The notes beneath the pieces are model-generated. The model searched no databases, was not told where the DNA came from, and saw only the letters and a program-made list of their open reading frames with translations. From Burkholderiaceae bacterium (lineage in GTDB: Bacteria; Pseudomonadota; Gammaproteobacteria; Burkholderiales; WYBJ01): a stretch of 32,907 nucleotides of DNA. The translations under genes were made by a program, and so were the position numbers. Shown in pieces: positions 1 to 8,086 of the stretch (position 1 is its first letter; each line of letters opens with the position of its first letter). Location: contig WYBJ01000152.1 of the NCBI GenBank assembly GCA_011525945.1, positions 1 through 32,907 on the forward strand. Direction: 5' to 3'.

Positions 1-63
1 GCAAGCATGGGCTTCAGCTCGTCCCGACCCCAACTACACTGATCTAACATGGTCAGCACACCG

Positions 64-125
64 AAATTCAACCCCAATCAGCATCCCCCTCCTGGAGGTT
101 CCTGGGTAGGGGTTGGGGGTGAGGG
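64..125. repeat. Decayed copy of a palindromic dispersed repeat
   Basis: The arms CAACCCC (69-75) and GGGGTTG (109-115) are inverted and enclose a small hairpin, CCTCC/GGAGG (88-92 and 94-98). The right flank TGGGGGTGAGGG (114-125) is identical to 3397-3408 in the clean repeat at 3328-3408, so this looks like an eroded member of the same family. Bases 1-63 and 126-200 show no gene I can support. They may hold the tail of an upstream gene and the promoter of the receptor that follows. Confidence 0.5.
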
Positions 126-200
126 AATCGCGCGTCAAGCATTTACCGAAAGCTCGATAAGAGCCCGTCGCGGGCGGGCGAAATTACCCGGAATCTGCCG

Positions 201-1181
201 ATGTCATCGTTGCACTGCCTCCCTGCCGCTGCGCTCGTCGCCGCGTTCGCTCTTGCCTGCCCCGCGGGCGTCGTCGCACAGAACTATCCCAGCAAGCCGG
301 TCCGGCTCGTCGTCCCGTATCCACCGGGTGCGAGCAACGAGATCATCGGGCGCGCACTCGCGCAACGTCTGCCCGAGCAATTCGGACAGAACGTCATCGT
401 CGATACACGCCCGGGAGCGGGCGGCCATATCGGTGCCGAGCTGGTTGCGCGATCGGCGCCGGACGGCTACACGCTGCTCCTCGGTACGGCGGGATTGATC
501 ACGATCAGCCCGCACGTGTACCCGAAGCTGCCCTACTCGGCCACCACCGACCTCGCGCCGGTGAGCGTGTTTGCGACCGTTCCGTATGTGATGGCCGTGC
601 CGGCAGCGTTGCCGGTCAAGGGCGTGAAGGACCTGATCGCACTCTCGAAGAGCCGGCCCGGGACGATGAACTACGCCTCCTCGGGCAATGGCTCGGCGCC
701 GCACCTGTGCGGCGAGCAGTTGAAGCTGCTTGGCGGCGCGGACATGGCACACGTTCCGTACAAGGGCGGTGCCGCCGCGATTACCGATCTCGTTGCCAAT
801 CGCGTTCAGCTCTATTGCGGAGGCATTCCGACCGTGCGCAGTAACGTGCAAAGCGGGCGTCTCAGGATCATCGCGGTGACGACCGCGCAGCGCAGCCGCC
901 TGCTGCCGGAACAGGCCACGGTGGTGGAGCAGGGCATCCCCGGATTCGAGGCGAGCTCATGGATGGCGATTCTCGTGCCGGCGAAGACGCCAGCGCCGAT
1001 CATCGACCGTCTCTATCGAGAAATCGCGCAAGCGATGCAGCGCCCGGACATGCAAAGCTTCGTGCTTTCGCAGGGCGCGGAACCGGCCGCGCTCGACCCG
1101 CCAGCGACCGCGCGCCAATTCGCGGCCGAGTCTGCGCGCTGGGGGAAGGTCGCCCGCGCGGCGAATATCCGCATCGACTGA
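201..1181 (+). CDS. TTT (Bug/TctC family) periplasmic substrate-binding receptor
   Basis: This 326-residue protein has the normal Bug length. A signal peptide covers about residues 1-26 (cleavage near VVA|QNYP), followed by the family opening YPSKPVRLVVPYPPG. Family marks are TRPGAGGHIGAE (69-80), APDGYTLLL (86-94) and HVPYKGGAAAITDL (184-197). These proteins bind small carboxylates in the periplasm and deliver them to TctA/TctB permeases, though many are orphans. The first ligand loop reads PPGASNE instead of the usual PGGxxD. The mature chain has two cysteines (C170, C206) that could form a disulfide, which is unusual for the family. No permease is adjacent; the nearest starts at 4856. The Shine-Dalgarno site is weak, but no better start exists. 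The ligand cannot be told from sequence. Confidence 0.9.
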   Translation: MSSLHCLPAAALVAAFALACPAGVVAQNYPSKPVRLVVPYPPGASNEIIGRALAQRLPEQFGQNVIVDTRPGAGGHIGAELVARSAPDGYTLLLGTAGLITISPHVYPKLPYSATTDLAPVSVFATVPYVMAVPAALPVKGVKDLIALSKSRPGTMNYASSGNGSAPHLCGEQLKLLGGADMAHVPYKGGAAAITDLVANRVQLYCGGIPTVRSNVQSGRLRIIAVTTAQRSRLLPEQATVVEQGIPGFEASSWMAILVPAKTPAPIIDRLYREIAQAMQRPDMQSFVLSQGAEPAALDPPATARQFAAESARWGKVARAANIRID

Positions 1182-1204
1182 TCGATCTCCGCATCGACTG
1201 ATCG
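1168..1204 (+). repeat. 17-bp tandem duplication spanning a stop codon
   Basis: The 17-mer TCCGCATCGACTGATCG occurs at 1168-1184 and again at 1188-1204, with a 20-bp period. The first copy encodes the last residues and the TGA of the receptor gene. The second lies just past it. It looks like a local slippage duplication. Confidence 0.8.
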
Positions 1205-1532
1205 TCGAGCGCGAGCGACGCGTAGCGCCCGAGACGGGAAGCAACGTACGAATGTAAGCGGCACCGCCGCGCCACCCGTACGGCAAGCGCCCTGGGGCGT
1301 GGCGCATCGTGCCGCCATTACGAAATAAAATGCCAAATACTTATCATCGACATAACGTTTGCGCTACTACATTCGAGCTTGCGCCCATCCGCAACTGGCA
1401 CGACAGCGGTCTTGCTGCCGATCGCGCGGGCAGCATAACGACGCAACGGTACTGCGGACAGCACGACACGGTCCGTCGTCACATAGCAAGCGGCGTCACG
1501 GTTTCGCCCAGCCGATACAGGAGGTGGACGTC
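1182..1532 (+). promoter_or_regulatory. Gene-free leader of the PEP-CTERM gene
   Basis: There are 351 bases without a supportable gene. Bases 1318-1375 are clearly AT-richer than the surroundings and are the likeliest promoter area for the gene at 1533. I could not fix -35/-10 boxes. The open frame continues upstream to 1359, but that part has no signal peptide and no ribosome site. The region ends with AGGAGG (1519-1524), 8 bases before the chosen ATG. Confidence 0.4.
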
Positions 1533-3086
1533 ATGCTCGAGATGCAGCCACGCAGTGCCCGCAAATGGTGTGTAGGCCTTTTGATCGTCGCGTTCGCGAC
1601 TGCGCCGGTGGCGGCGCTGGCCACGGAACTCTTCAACGCGAATCTGTCGTTCGAAACGCGCGACCAGAGCATGTGGGGATCGGGCGGCGCCTTCATTTTC
1701 GACTACAAGCAGGAGTTTCTGACTCCGAGTATCGGCACCGGCAGCATATTCATCAATCCCGGGCCGGTCACCGCCAGCGGCATCACTGTCGACCCCCGCT
1801 TCGCGTTCTCCGCGGCTGGACAAATGGGTGTCGCACCGGGGTTCTACATCAATAGCGGCTCGGTCGATGCGAACCTGGATTACGGCATCGGCATCGGCAC
1901 GGCGTCGCCCGTCAAGAGCGGCGAATTCTTCCGGCTGCAAGGTTCCTCCGCGCTGCTTGCGTCATCGCGACTGACATCGAAATCGCCGACCGTGGAGACC
2001 TATCTTGACGGCATACTGCGCATGAGCGTCAACGATTACTACGAGGCGAAGGTAAGCGGCGGCGATTTTTTCAACGGCATCAAAAACGGCACGTACACAG
2101 CCCAGCGTGACGCGAGCCACGGCGGCCCGCGCGTCAACGTCGACGCGCGCAAGGAACTGTTCGGCTTCAACAGCGGCGGCAGCGGGCGCCTGGTGTGGAA
2201 GGGCGCCGATATCGGTGGCGTGGGCGATGTCATCAAGGTGGGCAACCCGCTGGCGCCGGCTGCCGTGTTCACGATCGGCGACTGGCGCATCGACGCCGCC
2301 GGCGGCGTTGATGCCGGCGCGCTCAAGGCCCAAGGCCAGACCACCTTGCTCACCACCTTGATCGATGTCGACGCGGCCGTGGTGGGGCCGGCACTCGGAC
2401 CGTCGATCGCCGTCAACCTCGGACCCAATATTCACGTCGATGCAGGCTACGATGTGGTCGATTTCGATACCACGCTCACCACCGGATACCGGCAGGAGTT
2501 CGTCTTGGCGCCGGCGCTGTCGCTGACGTTACATTTCAGCCAAGACGTGCTCGTCAAGGACGCGGCCGGCAACGTGACCCGGACCGACACCGTGTCCGCG
2601 GAGTCGCTCGATACGATTCCGCAGATCGCATTGCTCGGAGGTTCGGTGGACGTGACACCGGTATTCACGGTCGATGCCGATCTGAACAACAAGACCGACC
2701 TCTCGTTCAACCTGCTGCTGCAATACAAGGCGCTCGCTGGCCACATCAAGTTGGATTTCGACAGCCTGTTCTACTCCAACACCATATATAACGCGGGCTT
2801 CGGTCCCCTGCGCACCTGGGACAGCAACATCGATCCCCTGGAGCTTGGCGTGTACGACCAGACGTTCGCCCTCGGAGGTTTCGACAGCGTCGCCGGCACG
2901 ACTTTTACCGTGAGCGCCGTGCCCGAGCCGACAAGCTGGCTGCTCGTGCTCGCGGGCCTCGCGCTCGTAGCCTCGCGCGCCCGCGGCGCGACATTGCGTC
3001 GAACGCTCTTCGCTCACCGAGAAAAGGCGCCTCGATTTTCGGGCCCTGGCTCCCCACGCAACGCGCCGGCCGCGCCGTTCCTGTAA
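1533..3086 (+). CDS. PEP-CTERM sorting-signal protein, secreted
   Basis: The ATG at 1533 is chosen because AGGAGG sits 8 bases upstream and a signal peptide (WCVGLLIVAFATAPVAALA) begins right after it, giving 517 residues. The middle, about residues 35-455, is Gly/Asp/Thr-rich, beta-strand-like and nearly cysteine-free. I recognise no enzyme domain. Near the C-terminus, residues 463-466 are VPEP, followed by a hydrophobic helix (SWLLVLAGLALVA) and an Arg-rich turn (SRARGATLRR). This is the PEP-CTERM signal that exosortase cuts in bacteria that make exopolysaccharide. The signal is normally the last ~25 residues. Here about 28 further Arg/Pro/Ala-rich residues follow, perhaps from loss of the original stop. 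No exosortase gene is in the window. A role in the outer layer or biofilm matrix is inferred from the family. Confidence 0.85.
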   Translation: MLEMQPRSARKWCVGLLIVAFATAPVAALATELFNANLSFETRDQSMWGSGGAFIFDYKQEFLTPSIGTGSIFINPGPVTASGITVDPRFAFSAAGQMGVAPGFYINSGSVDANLDYGIGIGTASPVKSGEFFRLQGSSALLASSRLTSKSPTVETYLDGILRMSVNDYYEAKVSGGDFFNGIKNGTYTAQRDASHGGPRVNVDARKELFGFNSGGSGRLVWKGADIGGVGDVIKVGNPLAPAAVFTIGDWRIDAAGGVDAGALKAQGQTTLLTTLIDVDAAVVGPALGPSIAVNLGPNIHVDAGYDVVDFDTTLTTGYRQEFVLAPALSLTLHFSQDVLVKDAAGNVTRTDTVSAESLDTIPQIALLGGSVDVTPVFTVDADLNNKTDLSFNLLLQYKALAGHIKLDFDSLFYSNTIYNAGFGPLRTWDSNIDPLELGVYDQTFALGGFDSVAGTTFTVSAVPEPTSWLLVLAGLALVASRARGATLRRTLFAHREKAPRFSGPGSPRNAPAAPFL

Positions 3087-3503
3087 CTCGAGCCGAATCG
3101 CGGGCCCGAGCCGCATTGCGAGTCCGAACGCTTTGGTCGTTTACTTCCTCGCCTAACTTACGTACGCACTCGCTCGTTGCGGCGCTGAGTGCCGAGTAGT
3201 AGCCTCCACCGCGAACGTGCACCGTGCGTGGTTCATGCGACACGTGCGAAGGCCGGTCGAAATGGCCGGTCATCCGCTTTCCTGGTTAGCGACAATCTTC
3301 AGCATGCGCATCAGTGCCAAGACTTCTCCCTCACCCTCGATCCCTCTCCCGAAGGGAGAGGGAAGACAGGCACCCTTCTCCCTCCGGGAGAAGGGCTGGG
3401 GGTGAGGGCGGCTGAGCATCGTCACTAATCAGGTCCGCTTTTGCGATACCTGGAAGTGTTCGGACCACGCTTTTGCCATTCCAACCGACGAGGAGGCCAG
3501 GAC
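3087..3503. other. Intergenic region holding the palindromic repeat
   Basis: These 417 bases have no supportable gene. They contain the cloverleaf repeat at 3328-3408 and, at the right end, AGGAGG (3491-3496), 7 bases before the next start. I could not locate a confident promoter. Confidence 0.6.
3328..3408. repeat. Cloverleaf-like palindromic dispersed repeat
   Basis: Three perfect inverted pairs are nested. The outer arms are CCCTCACCC (3328-3336) with GGGTGAGGG (3400-3408). Hairpin 1 is TCCCTCTCCC (3341-3350) with GGGAGAGGGA (3354-3363), loop GAA. Hairpin 2 is CCCTTCTCCC (3373-3382) with GGGAGAAGGG (3386-3395), loop TCC. Repeats with this CCCTCACCC/CCCTCTCCC signature are common between genes in proteobacteria. 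The element may act as a transcription stop or mRNA stabiliser between the PEP-CTERM gene and the TTT operon, or be a non-autonomous mobile repeat. Confidence 0.85.
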
Positions 3504-4664
3504 ATGAACGCGTGCACCAGACTCGGCACCAGGGCGTTGTTTCGCACGGTCGCGACGCTTGCTGTCTCAGCCTCGGCGGTGTTTGCCGTCGCGATAAGCG
3601 CAGGTACAGCCGCCGCGGCAGCTGTGGATTTCTCCGGCAAGCAGATCACGGTGATCGTTCCTTTCAGTGAAGGCGGCGGCACCGACGGCTACAGCCGCCT
3701 CATGGCGCCGTACTTCCAGAAGTATCTCCCCGGCAATCCAACGATTCAGGTCGTCAATCGACCGGGCGGGGGCGGTCTGACCGGAGTGAACTTCTACGAT
3801 GCAACGGCCAAGCCTGACGGCCTCACGGTGCTCGCGCTTTCGACCTCGGCCCTGATGAACTACGCGCTGGGCGACAAGCGCGCACGCTTCGACATGAAGG
3901 ACTTCGTACCGATCATCCTCTCCCCGCGCAGCAGTGTGCTGTACGTGCGCGGCAACCTCGGCATTCAGAACGAATCGACGCTGAAGGCGAAGATCGAGAA
4001 GCTGCGCACACTGGGCCCCGAAAAGCTCGTCTACAGCGGCAAGACGCCCACTTCGAGCGGGCTTACCTACAACCTCGCGTTGAGCCTGCTCGGCATCGAG
4101 GTCAAGATGGTGTTCGGCTTGGGCGGTAATGGCCCGATGGCGCTCGGATTCGAGCGCGGGGAATTCACCATTAATTCCGACAACACGCTGGCATACCTCA
4201 ATCAGCGCCAGCACATGATCAAGAGCGGGTTGGCGGTTCCACTCTTTACGTTCGGCGTCATGAACGAGGACGGCTCGATCAGTCGCGATCCGGCCCTGCC
4301 CGATGTGCCTTCGTTCGATGAGGTCTACGAGGCTTATTACGGCAAGGAGCCCTCGGGCGCGGACTACGAAGCCTGGAAGGCGCTCATGTCGATAAGCGTG
4401 CCGCTGTCGAAGTCGTGGAACCTCAAGGCCGAGACGCCGCCCGAGATCGTCACGGTCTGGCGCGATGCCGCCCGCAAGGTCTACGCCGATGTCATCCAGA
4501 GCCCCGCGGGCCAGAAAGTCTTCGGCCCGTACAAGAACCTCTTCGGCAAGGGCGCCGTCGCCATCTTTCGGGATAACACCACGTTCGATCCGGCAGCCGC
4601 CAAATGGCTCGCGGCGTACGTGAAAGACCACTTCAACGTCACCATCGCGGCGAAGACCGACTGA
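3504..4664 (+). CDS. Long-form TTT substrate-binding receptor, probable partner of the fused permease
   Basis: The ATG at 3504 follows AGGAGG (3491-3496) and starts a signal peptide rich in Ala (residues 1-39), giving 387 residues. That is about 60 longer than ordinary Bug proteins. TctC-type marks are present: the ligand loop VPFSEGGGTD (52-61), NRPGGGG (85-91) and KPDGLTVLAL. The rest diverges from the other receptors here, notably an insert around DEVYEAYYGKEPSGADYEAW and a different C-terminus. It lies 191 bases upstream of the TctA-TctB gene in the same direction, so it is the most likely cognate receptor. A strong hairpin between the two may keep receptor message higher than permease message. 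The ligand is unknown. Confidence 0.88.
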   Translation: MNACTRLGTRALFRTVATLAVSASAVFAVAISAGTAAAAAVDFSGKQITVIVPFSEGGGTDGYSRLMAPYFQKYLPGNPTIQVVNRPGGGGLTGVNFYDATAKPDGLTVLALSTSALMNYALGDKRARFDMKDFVPIILSPRSSVLYVRGNLGIQNESTLKAKIEKLRTLGPEKLVYSGKTPTSSGLTYNLALSLLGIEVKMVFGLGGNGPMALGFERGEFTINSDNTLAYLNQRQHMIKSGLAVPLFTFGVMNEDGSISRDPALPDVPSFDEVYEAYYGKEPSGADYEAWKALMSISVPLSKSWNLKAETPPEIVTVWRDAARKVYADVIQSPAGQKVFGPYKNLFGKGAVAIFRDNTTFDPAAAKWLAAYVKDHFNVTIAAKTD

Positions 4665-4689
4665 CGCTGGACTGAGAATTCGTACGCCC

Positions 4690-4720
4690 CGCGAACCCGG
4701 CGCATCACGCCAGGTTCGCG
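4690..4720 (+). terminator. Stem-loop after the receptor gene (attenuator or terminator candidate)
   Basis: CGCGAACC (4690-4697) pairs with GGTTCGCG (4713-4720). The stem continues with GGCG (4699-4702) and CGCC (4708-4711) after one mismatch, leaving the loop CATCA. No T-run follows, so it is not a classic intrinsic terminator. Its place between receptor and permease genes suggests partial termination or 3' end protection of the receptor mRNA. Confidence 0.45.
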
Positions 4721-4855
4721 CGCGGCGATACGCTCTGCCTTCATCCCATCCGCCCGCGCCGGACCGGCAGTCGTTGCGCTCTTGATTCGCCTTCGATTGG
4801 GCGAGCGTGCGCGCCTCGTGCCCGCTTCCGGACGCATGACCTGTAGTGTAAACCC

Positions 4856-6832
4856 ATGATCGATATCATCCTGGCAGCCCTCGCTCAGATGTTCACGCTG
4901 GAGCACTTCCTTTACCTGAGCATCGGAACGCTCCTTGGTCTGATGATCGGCCTGCTGCCTGGTCTCGGCGGCACGGCGATGATGGCGCTGCTGCTCCCGT
5001 TCGTGTTCGGCAAGGATCCGGGGCCAGTGCTGGCAATGATGATCGGACTGTTGGCGGTCAACAATACCGCCGATACCTTTCCGGCGGTGCTCATGGGTAT
5101 TCCCGGCAGTTCGTCCTCGCAAGCGACCATCCTCGACGGCTTTCCCATGGCCAAGCGCGGTGAGGCGGCGCGCGCGCTGGGCGCCGCATTTTCCGCCTCG
5201 CTTATCGGCGGGCTGTTCGGTGCCCTGGTGCTGACGCTCGCGGTCGAGTTCGCGCGTCCGATCATCCTTGGCATCGGTTTCGGCGAGATGCTGATGCTGA
5301 TAATCCTCGCACTCACGATGATCGGCATGATGACCGGAGCGAGCCCGCTCAAGGGGCTCGCCACCTGCGCTTTCGGTCTGCTGCTCGGTTCGGTTGGCAC
5401 TTCGCGCGCCACCGGCGAATACCGCTTCGATTTCGATACCATCTACCTGAGCGACGGCATCTCGGTTGTGATCGTCGGGCTTGCCATGTTCGCGATCCCG
5501 GAGATCGTGGAGATCCTGCGCACGCGCGTGCGCATCTCCTCGAGCGAGAAGCTGGGCGCCGGCACCTTGCGCGGATTCGTCGAGACGCTGCGACATTTCT
5601 GGCTGGTGCTGCGCTGCTCTTCCATCGGCACGATGCTGGGTGCGCTGCCCGGCATGGGCGGTCCGATCATCACCTGGATCGCCTACGGCCACATGGTGCA
5701 GACCACCAAGGATCGCGAGAACCTGGGCAAGGGCGACATCCGGGGCGTGATCGCGCCCGAGTCGGCCAACAACTCGGACAACGGTGGGCAGTTGATTCCG
5801 ACGCTCATGTTCGGCATCCCGGGCTCGGCGAGCATGGCGCTGTTCCTCGGCGCGCTCATCATGATGGGGATCGAACCCGGCGTGGGCATGATGACCCGGC
5901 ACCTCGATCTCACCTTCGTCATCGTCTGGTCGCTCGCGCTGGCCAACGTCCTCGGAGCGGGGGTCTGCCTCGTTCTTGCCAAGCCGATCGCACGCCTTAC
6001 CATGGTGCCGTTCGCGCTGCTCGCGCCGTTCATGATCGGGATCATCTATTTCGCGGCTTACCAGGTCACGCGCGTGTGGCCCGACCTGATCACCTTGTTC
6101 GTGCTCGGCGTGCTCGGGGTATACATGAAGCGCTTCGGCTGGTCGCCACCGGCACTGTTGATCGGCTTCGTGTTGTCGCCGCGGCTCGAAGTGGTTCTCT
6201 ACCAATCGATCCAGGTCTACGGTGCGAGCTTCCTGGAGCGCACCGGCGTACAGATCATCCTCGCGCTGATCGTTCTATCCGTTATCGTGGCGGTACGCGT
6301 GCGGCCACAGCGCCGAGCGCTTACGCCGGACGGTCCGCACGCGCCCATCGGACTGGGACCGCAGCTTGCCTTCCTTGCCGTGGTCACGGGGTGCGCCGTC
6401 TATGTCGCCTATCAGTCGTTCGGGTTCACATTCCTGGGTGGGGTCTTCCCGCTATCGGTCGCACTGGTCACGCTTGTTCTCCTGGGCATGATCGCCGTCG
6501 CATTCCTGCGCAAGAACAAGGCGTCGTCCTATATCTTCTACGACAGCGAGCGCGAATTTCAGGGTGAGGACAAACCGCTGTACAGCGACTGGCACTACCA
6601 GGCGTGGATGTTGGGCATGATCGGCGGCATTGCGCTGATCGGCTTCGTACTTGGTATCTATGCATTCATTACCACGTTCCTGATCGTCAAGGGGCGAACC
6701 CGATGGTACAAAGCGGCCCTGGCCGCCTCGGGCTCGATCGCCCTGTTTGCCTTCCTGAGCTATGTGCTCGGGCTTGAATACCCCGGTGGCATGTTGCAGT
6801 GGCTGCTGCCGATGCCGTGGCCGTTCGACTGA
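4856..6832 (+). CDS. TctA-TctB fused TTT permease
   Basis: This 658-residue, many-helix membrane protein has a TctA part (about residues 1-485) and a TctB-like part (about 497-655). The TctA part shows the internal duplication of the family: GLLPGLGG (32-39) then GIPGSSSSQ (81-89), repeated as GALPGMGG near 262 and GIPGSASMA near 320, with ESANNSDNGGQLIPTL between. After an Arg-rich linker (VRPQRRALTPDG) come four to five more helices like the small TctB subunit (DUF1468 type). TTT systems import carboxylates using an ion gradient, with a periplasmic receptor. TctA and TctB are usually separate genes, and no separate tctB is in the window. The start lacks an obvious ribosome site; ATG 4856 is the first that includes the full N-terminal helix. 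Confidence 0.9.
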   Translation: MIDIILAALAQMFTLEHFLYLSIGTLLGLMIGLLPGLGGTAMMALLLPFVFGKDPGPVLAMMIGLLAVNNTADTFPAVLMGIPGSSSSQATILDGFPMAKRGEAARALGAAFSASLIGGLFGALVLTLAVEFARPIILGIGFGEMLMLIILALTMIGMMTGASPLKGLATCAFGLLLGSVGTSRATGEYRFDFDTIYLSDGISVVIVGLAMFAIPEIVEILRTRVRISSSEKLGAGTLRGFVETLRHFWLVLRCSSIGTMLGALPGMGGPIITWIAYGHMVQTTKDRENLGKGDIRGVIAPESANNSDNGGQLIPTLMFGIPGSASMALFLGALIMMGIEPGVGMMTRHLDLTFVIVWSLALANVLGAGVCLVLAKPIARLTMVPFALLAPFMIGIIYFAAYQVTRVWPDLITLFVLGVLGVYMKRFGWSPPALLIGFVLSPRLEVVLYQSIQVYGASFLERTGVQIILALIVLSVIVAVRVRPQRRALTPDGPHAPIGLGPQLAFLAVVTGCAVYVAYQSFGFTFLGGVFPLSVALVTLVLLGMIAVAFLRKNKASSYIFYDSEREFQGEDKPLYSDWHYQAWMLGMIGGIALIGFVLGIYAFITTFLIVKGRTRWYKAALAASGSIALFAFLSYVLGLEYPGGMLQWLLPMPWPFD

Positions 6833-7037
6833 TCGGCGCGCATTGTTCCTGTCGCGCGCGAGCGGGTGTAGACTCTCGCCCGGCCGGCGTGGCGACTAGG
6901 ATTGCGAAACCGCACCCTCGCCACGAATCGACAGGCGCGTCCGGCACGCAATGCAGTCCGAACGCCGCGATCATCCGTACGCGAAAGATCGCGTTGCTGC
7001 CGGGCGGCACCGAGAAAGCACGCACAGGAGACGGGAA

Positions 7038-8009
7038 ATGAAATGGACCAGGCATATGGCATGGATCGTCGTTGCAGCCGTTCTCGCGCCGGCCGCCGGC
7101 GCGCGCGCTGCGAGCTATCCGACCAAGCCGATCCGGCTGATCGTCCCGTTCGCGCCGGGCGGTTCCAACGACATCATGGCGCGCATCGCTGCGCAGAAGT
7201 TCACCACGAGCCTCGGTCAGCAAGTGATCGTTGACAATCGTCCGGGTGCGAGCGGCATCGTCGGCACCGAGCTTGCCTCTTACGCGCCGCCCGATGGCTA
7301 CACCTTGCTCATGATGAGCCTCACCTTCACCGTCAATCCGAGCCTGTATCGCAGGCTGCCGTACGACACCGTGAAGAGCTTCACGCCGATCAGTCTGATC
7401 GCAACCGCACCGCTCATGCTGGTGGTGAACCCGTCGCTGCCGGTGAAATCGGTGAAGGATCTGATCGACTACGCCAAGGCGCATCCCGGCACGCTCAACT
7501 TCGGTTCCGGCGGCCGCGGCACCACGCCTCATCTTGCCGGCGAGATGCTCAAGGCGATGGCCGGTATCGCGATGACTCATGTGCCTTACAAAGGCGGCGG
7601 GCCGGCTCTCGCGGATCTGGTCGGCGGCCAGATCCAGCTCATGCTCGAGAACATCCCGAGCACGTTGCCGTTCGCGAAGGCGGGCAAGCTGCGCGCGCTT
7701 GCGGTCTCGGGCAAAAAACGCTCGGCGCTCGTTCCCGAGCTGCCGACTCTGGACGAGTCCGGGCTCAAGGGATACGAGATCGTCGGCTGGAACGGCTTGT
7801 TCTTCCCGGCGCGCACGCCGAGCGCGATCGTCAACACGATCCATTCGCACACCGTCAAGATGCTGGCGCAGCCCGATGTGAAAGAGCGGCTCGCGACTCT
7901 CGGCGCGGAGGCAGTGGGTAACTCGCCCGCCGAGTTCGCGGCCTTCATCCGCGCCGAGATCGCCAAGTGGGCGCGCATCGTCAAGCAGGCAGGACTGAAG
8001 GCGGAATGA
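7038..8009 (+). CDS. TTT (Bug family) substrate-binding receptor
   Basis: The ATG at 7038 follows AGGAG (7026-7030) and gives 323 residues. The signal peptide is residues 1-24 (cleavage near ARA|ASYP), and the mature part opens SYPTKPIRLIVPFAPGG. The ligand loop VPFAPGGSND (37-46), DNRPGASG, PPDGYTLL and HVPYKGGGPALADLVGG are all canonical, so this should be a working carboxylate or small polar organic binder. It follows the permease by 205 bases and is followed 77 bases later by another receptor, so the two may be co-transcribed and feed the same permease. The ligand is unknown. Confidence 0.92.
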   Translation: MKWTRHMAWIVVAAVLAPAAGARAASYPTKPIRLIVPFAPGGSNDIMARIAAQKFTTSLGQQVIVDNRPGASGIVGTELASYAPPDGYTLLMMSLTFTVNPSLYRRLPYDTVKSFTPISLIATAPLMLVVNPSLPVKSVKDLIDYAKAHPGTLNFGSGGRGTTPHLAGEMLKAMAGIAMTHVPYKGGGPALADLVGGQIQLMLENIPSTLPFAKAGKLRALAVSGKKRSALVPELPTLDESGLKGYEIVGWNGLFFPARTPSAIVNTIHSHTVKMLAQPDVKERLATLGAEAVGNSPAEFAAFIRAEIAKWARIVKQAGLKAE

Positions 8010-8086
8010 TTCGTTTCAGCGGCGCATCGCAGTCGCGCTTTCCCGGGTGCGAGTTCGAAAAATTCCACATCATATGGAGGAGTAGC

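Noticed and set aside
246..266. Possible lipoprotein signal (ALAC) in the first receptor
   Set aside because: The residue three before the cysteine is Ala and the next is Leu, which does not fit the lipobox. A normal signal-peptidase site (VVA|Q) follows.
1396..1416. Sigma-54-like promoter (TGGCACG ... TTGCT) upstream of the PEP-CTERM gene
   Set aside because: The gap between GG and GC is 15 bases; sigma-54 promoters need 10.
1359..1532. 58-residue N-terminal extension of the PEP-CTERM protein
   Set aside because: No ribosome site at 1359, Arg/His-rich text, and a signal peptide with strong AGGAGG begins at 1533.
3567..4631. Long minus-strand frame opposite the long receptor
   Set aside because: Low-complexity Arg/His/Val text with no domain; a shadow of the real gene.
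4481..6205. Very long antisense frame opposite the TctA gene
   Set aside because: The translation is rich in His, Arg, Glu and Gln without motifs. It is the expected mirror of a high-GC membrane-protein gene.
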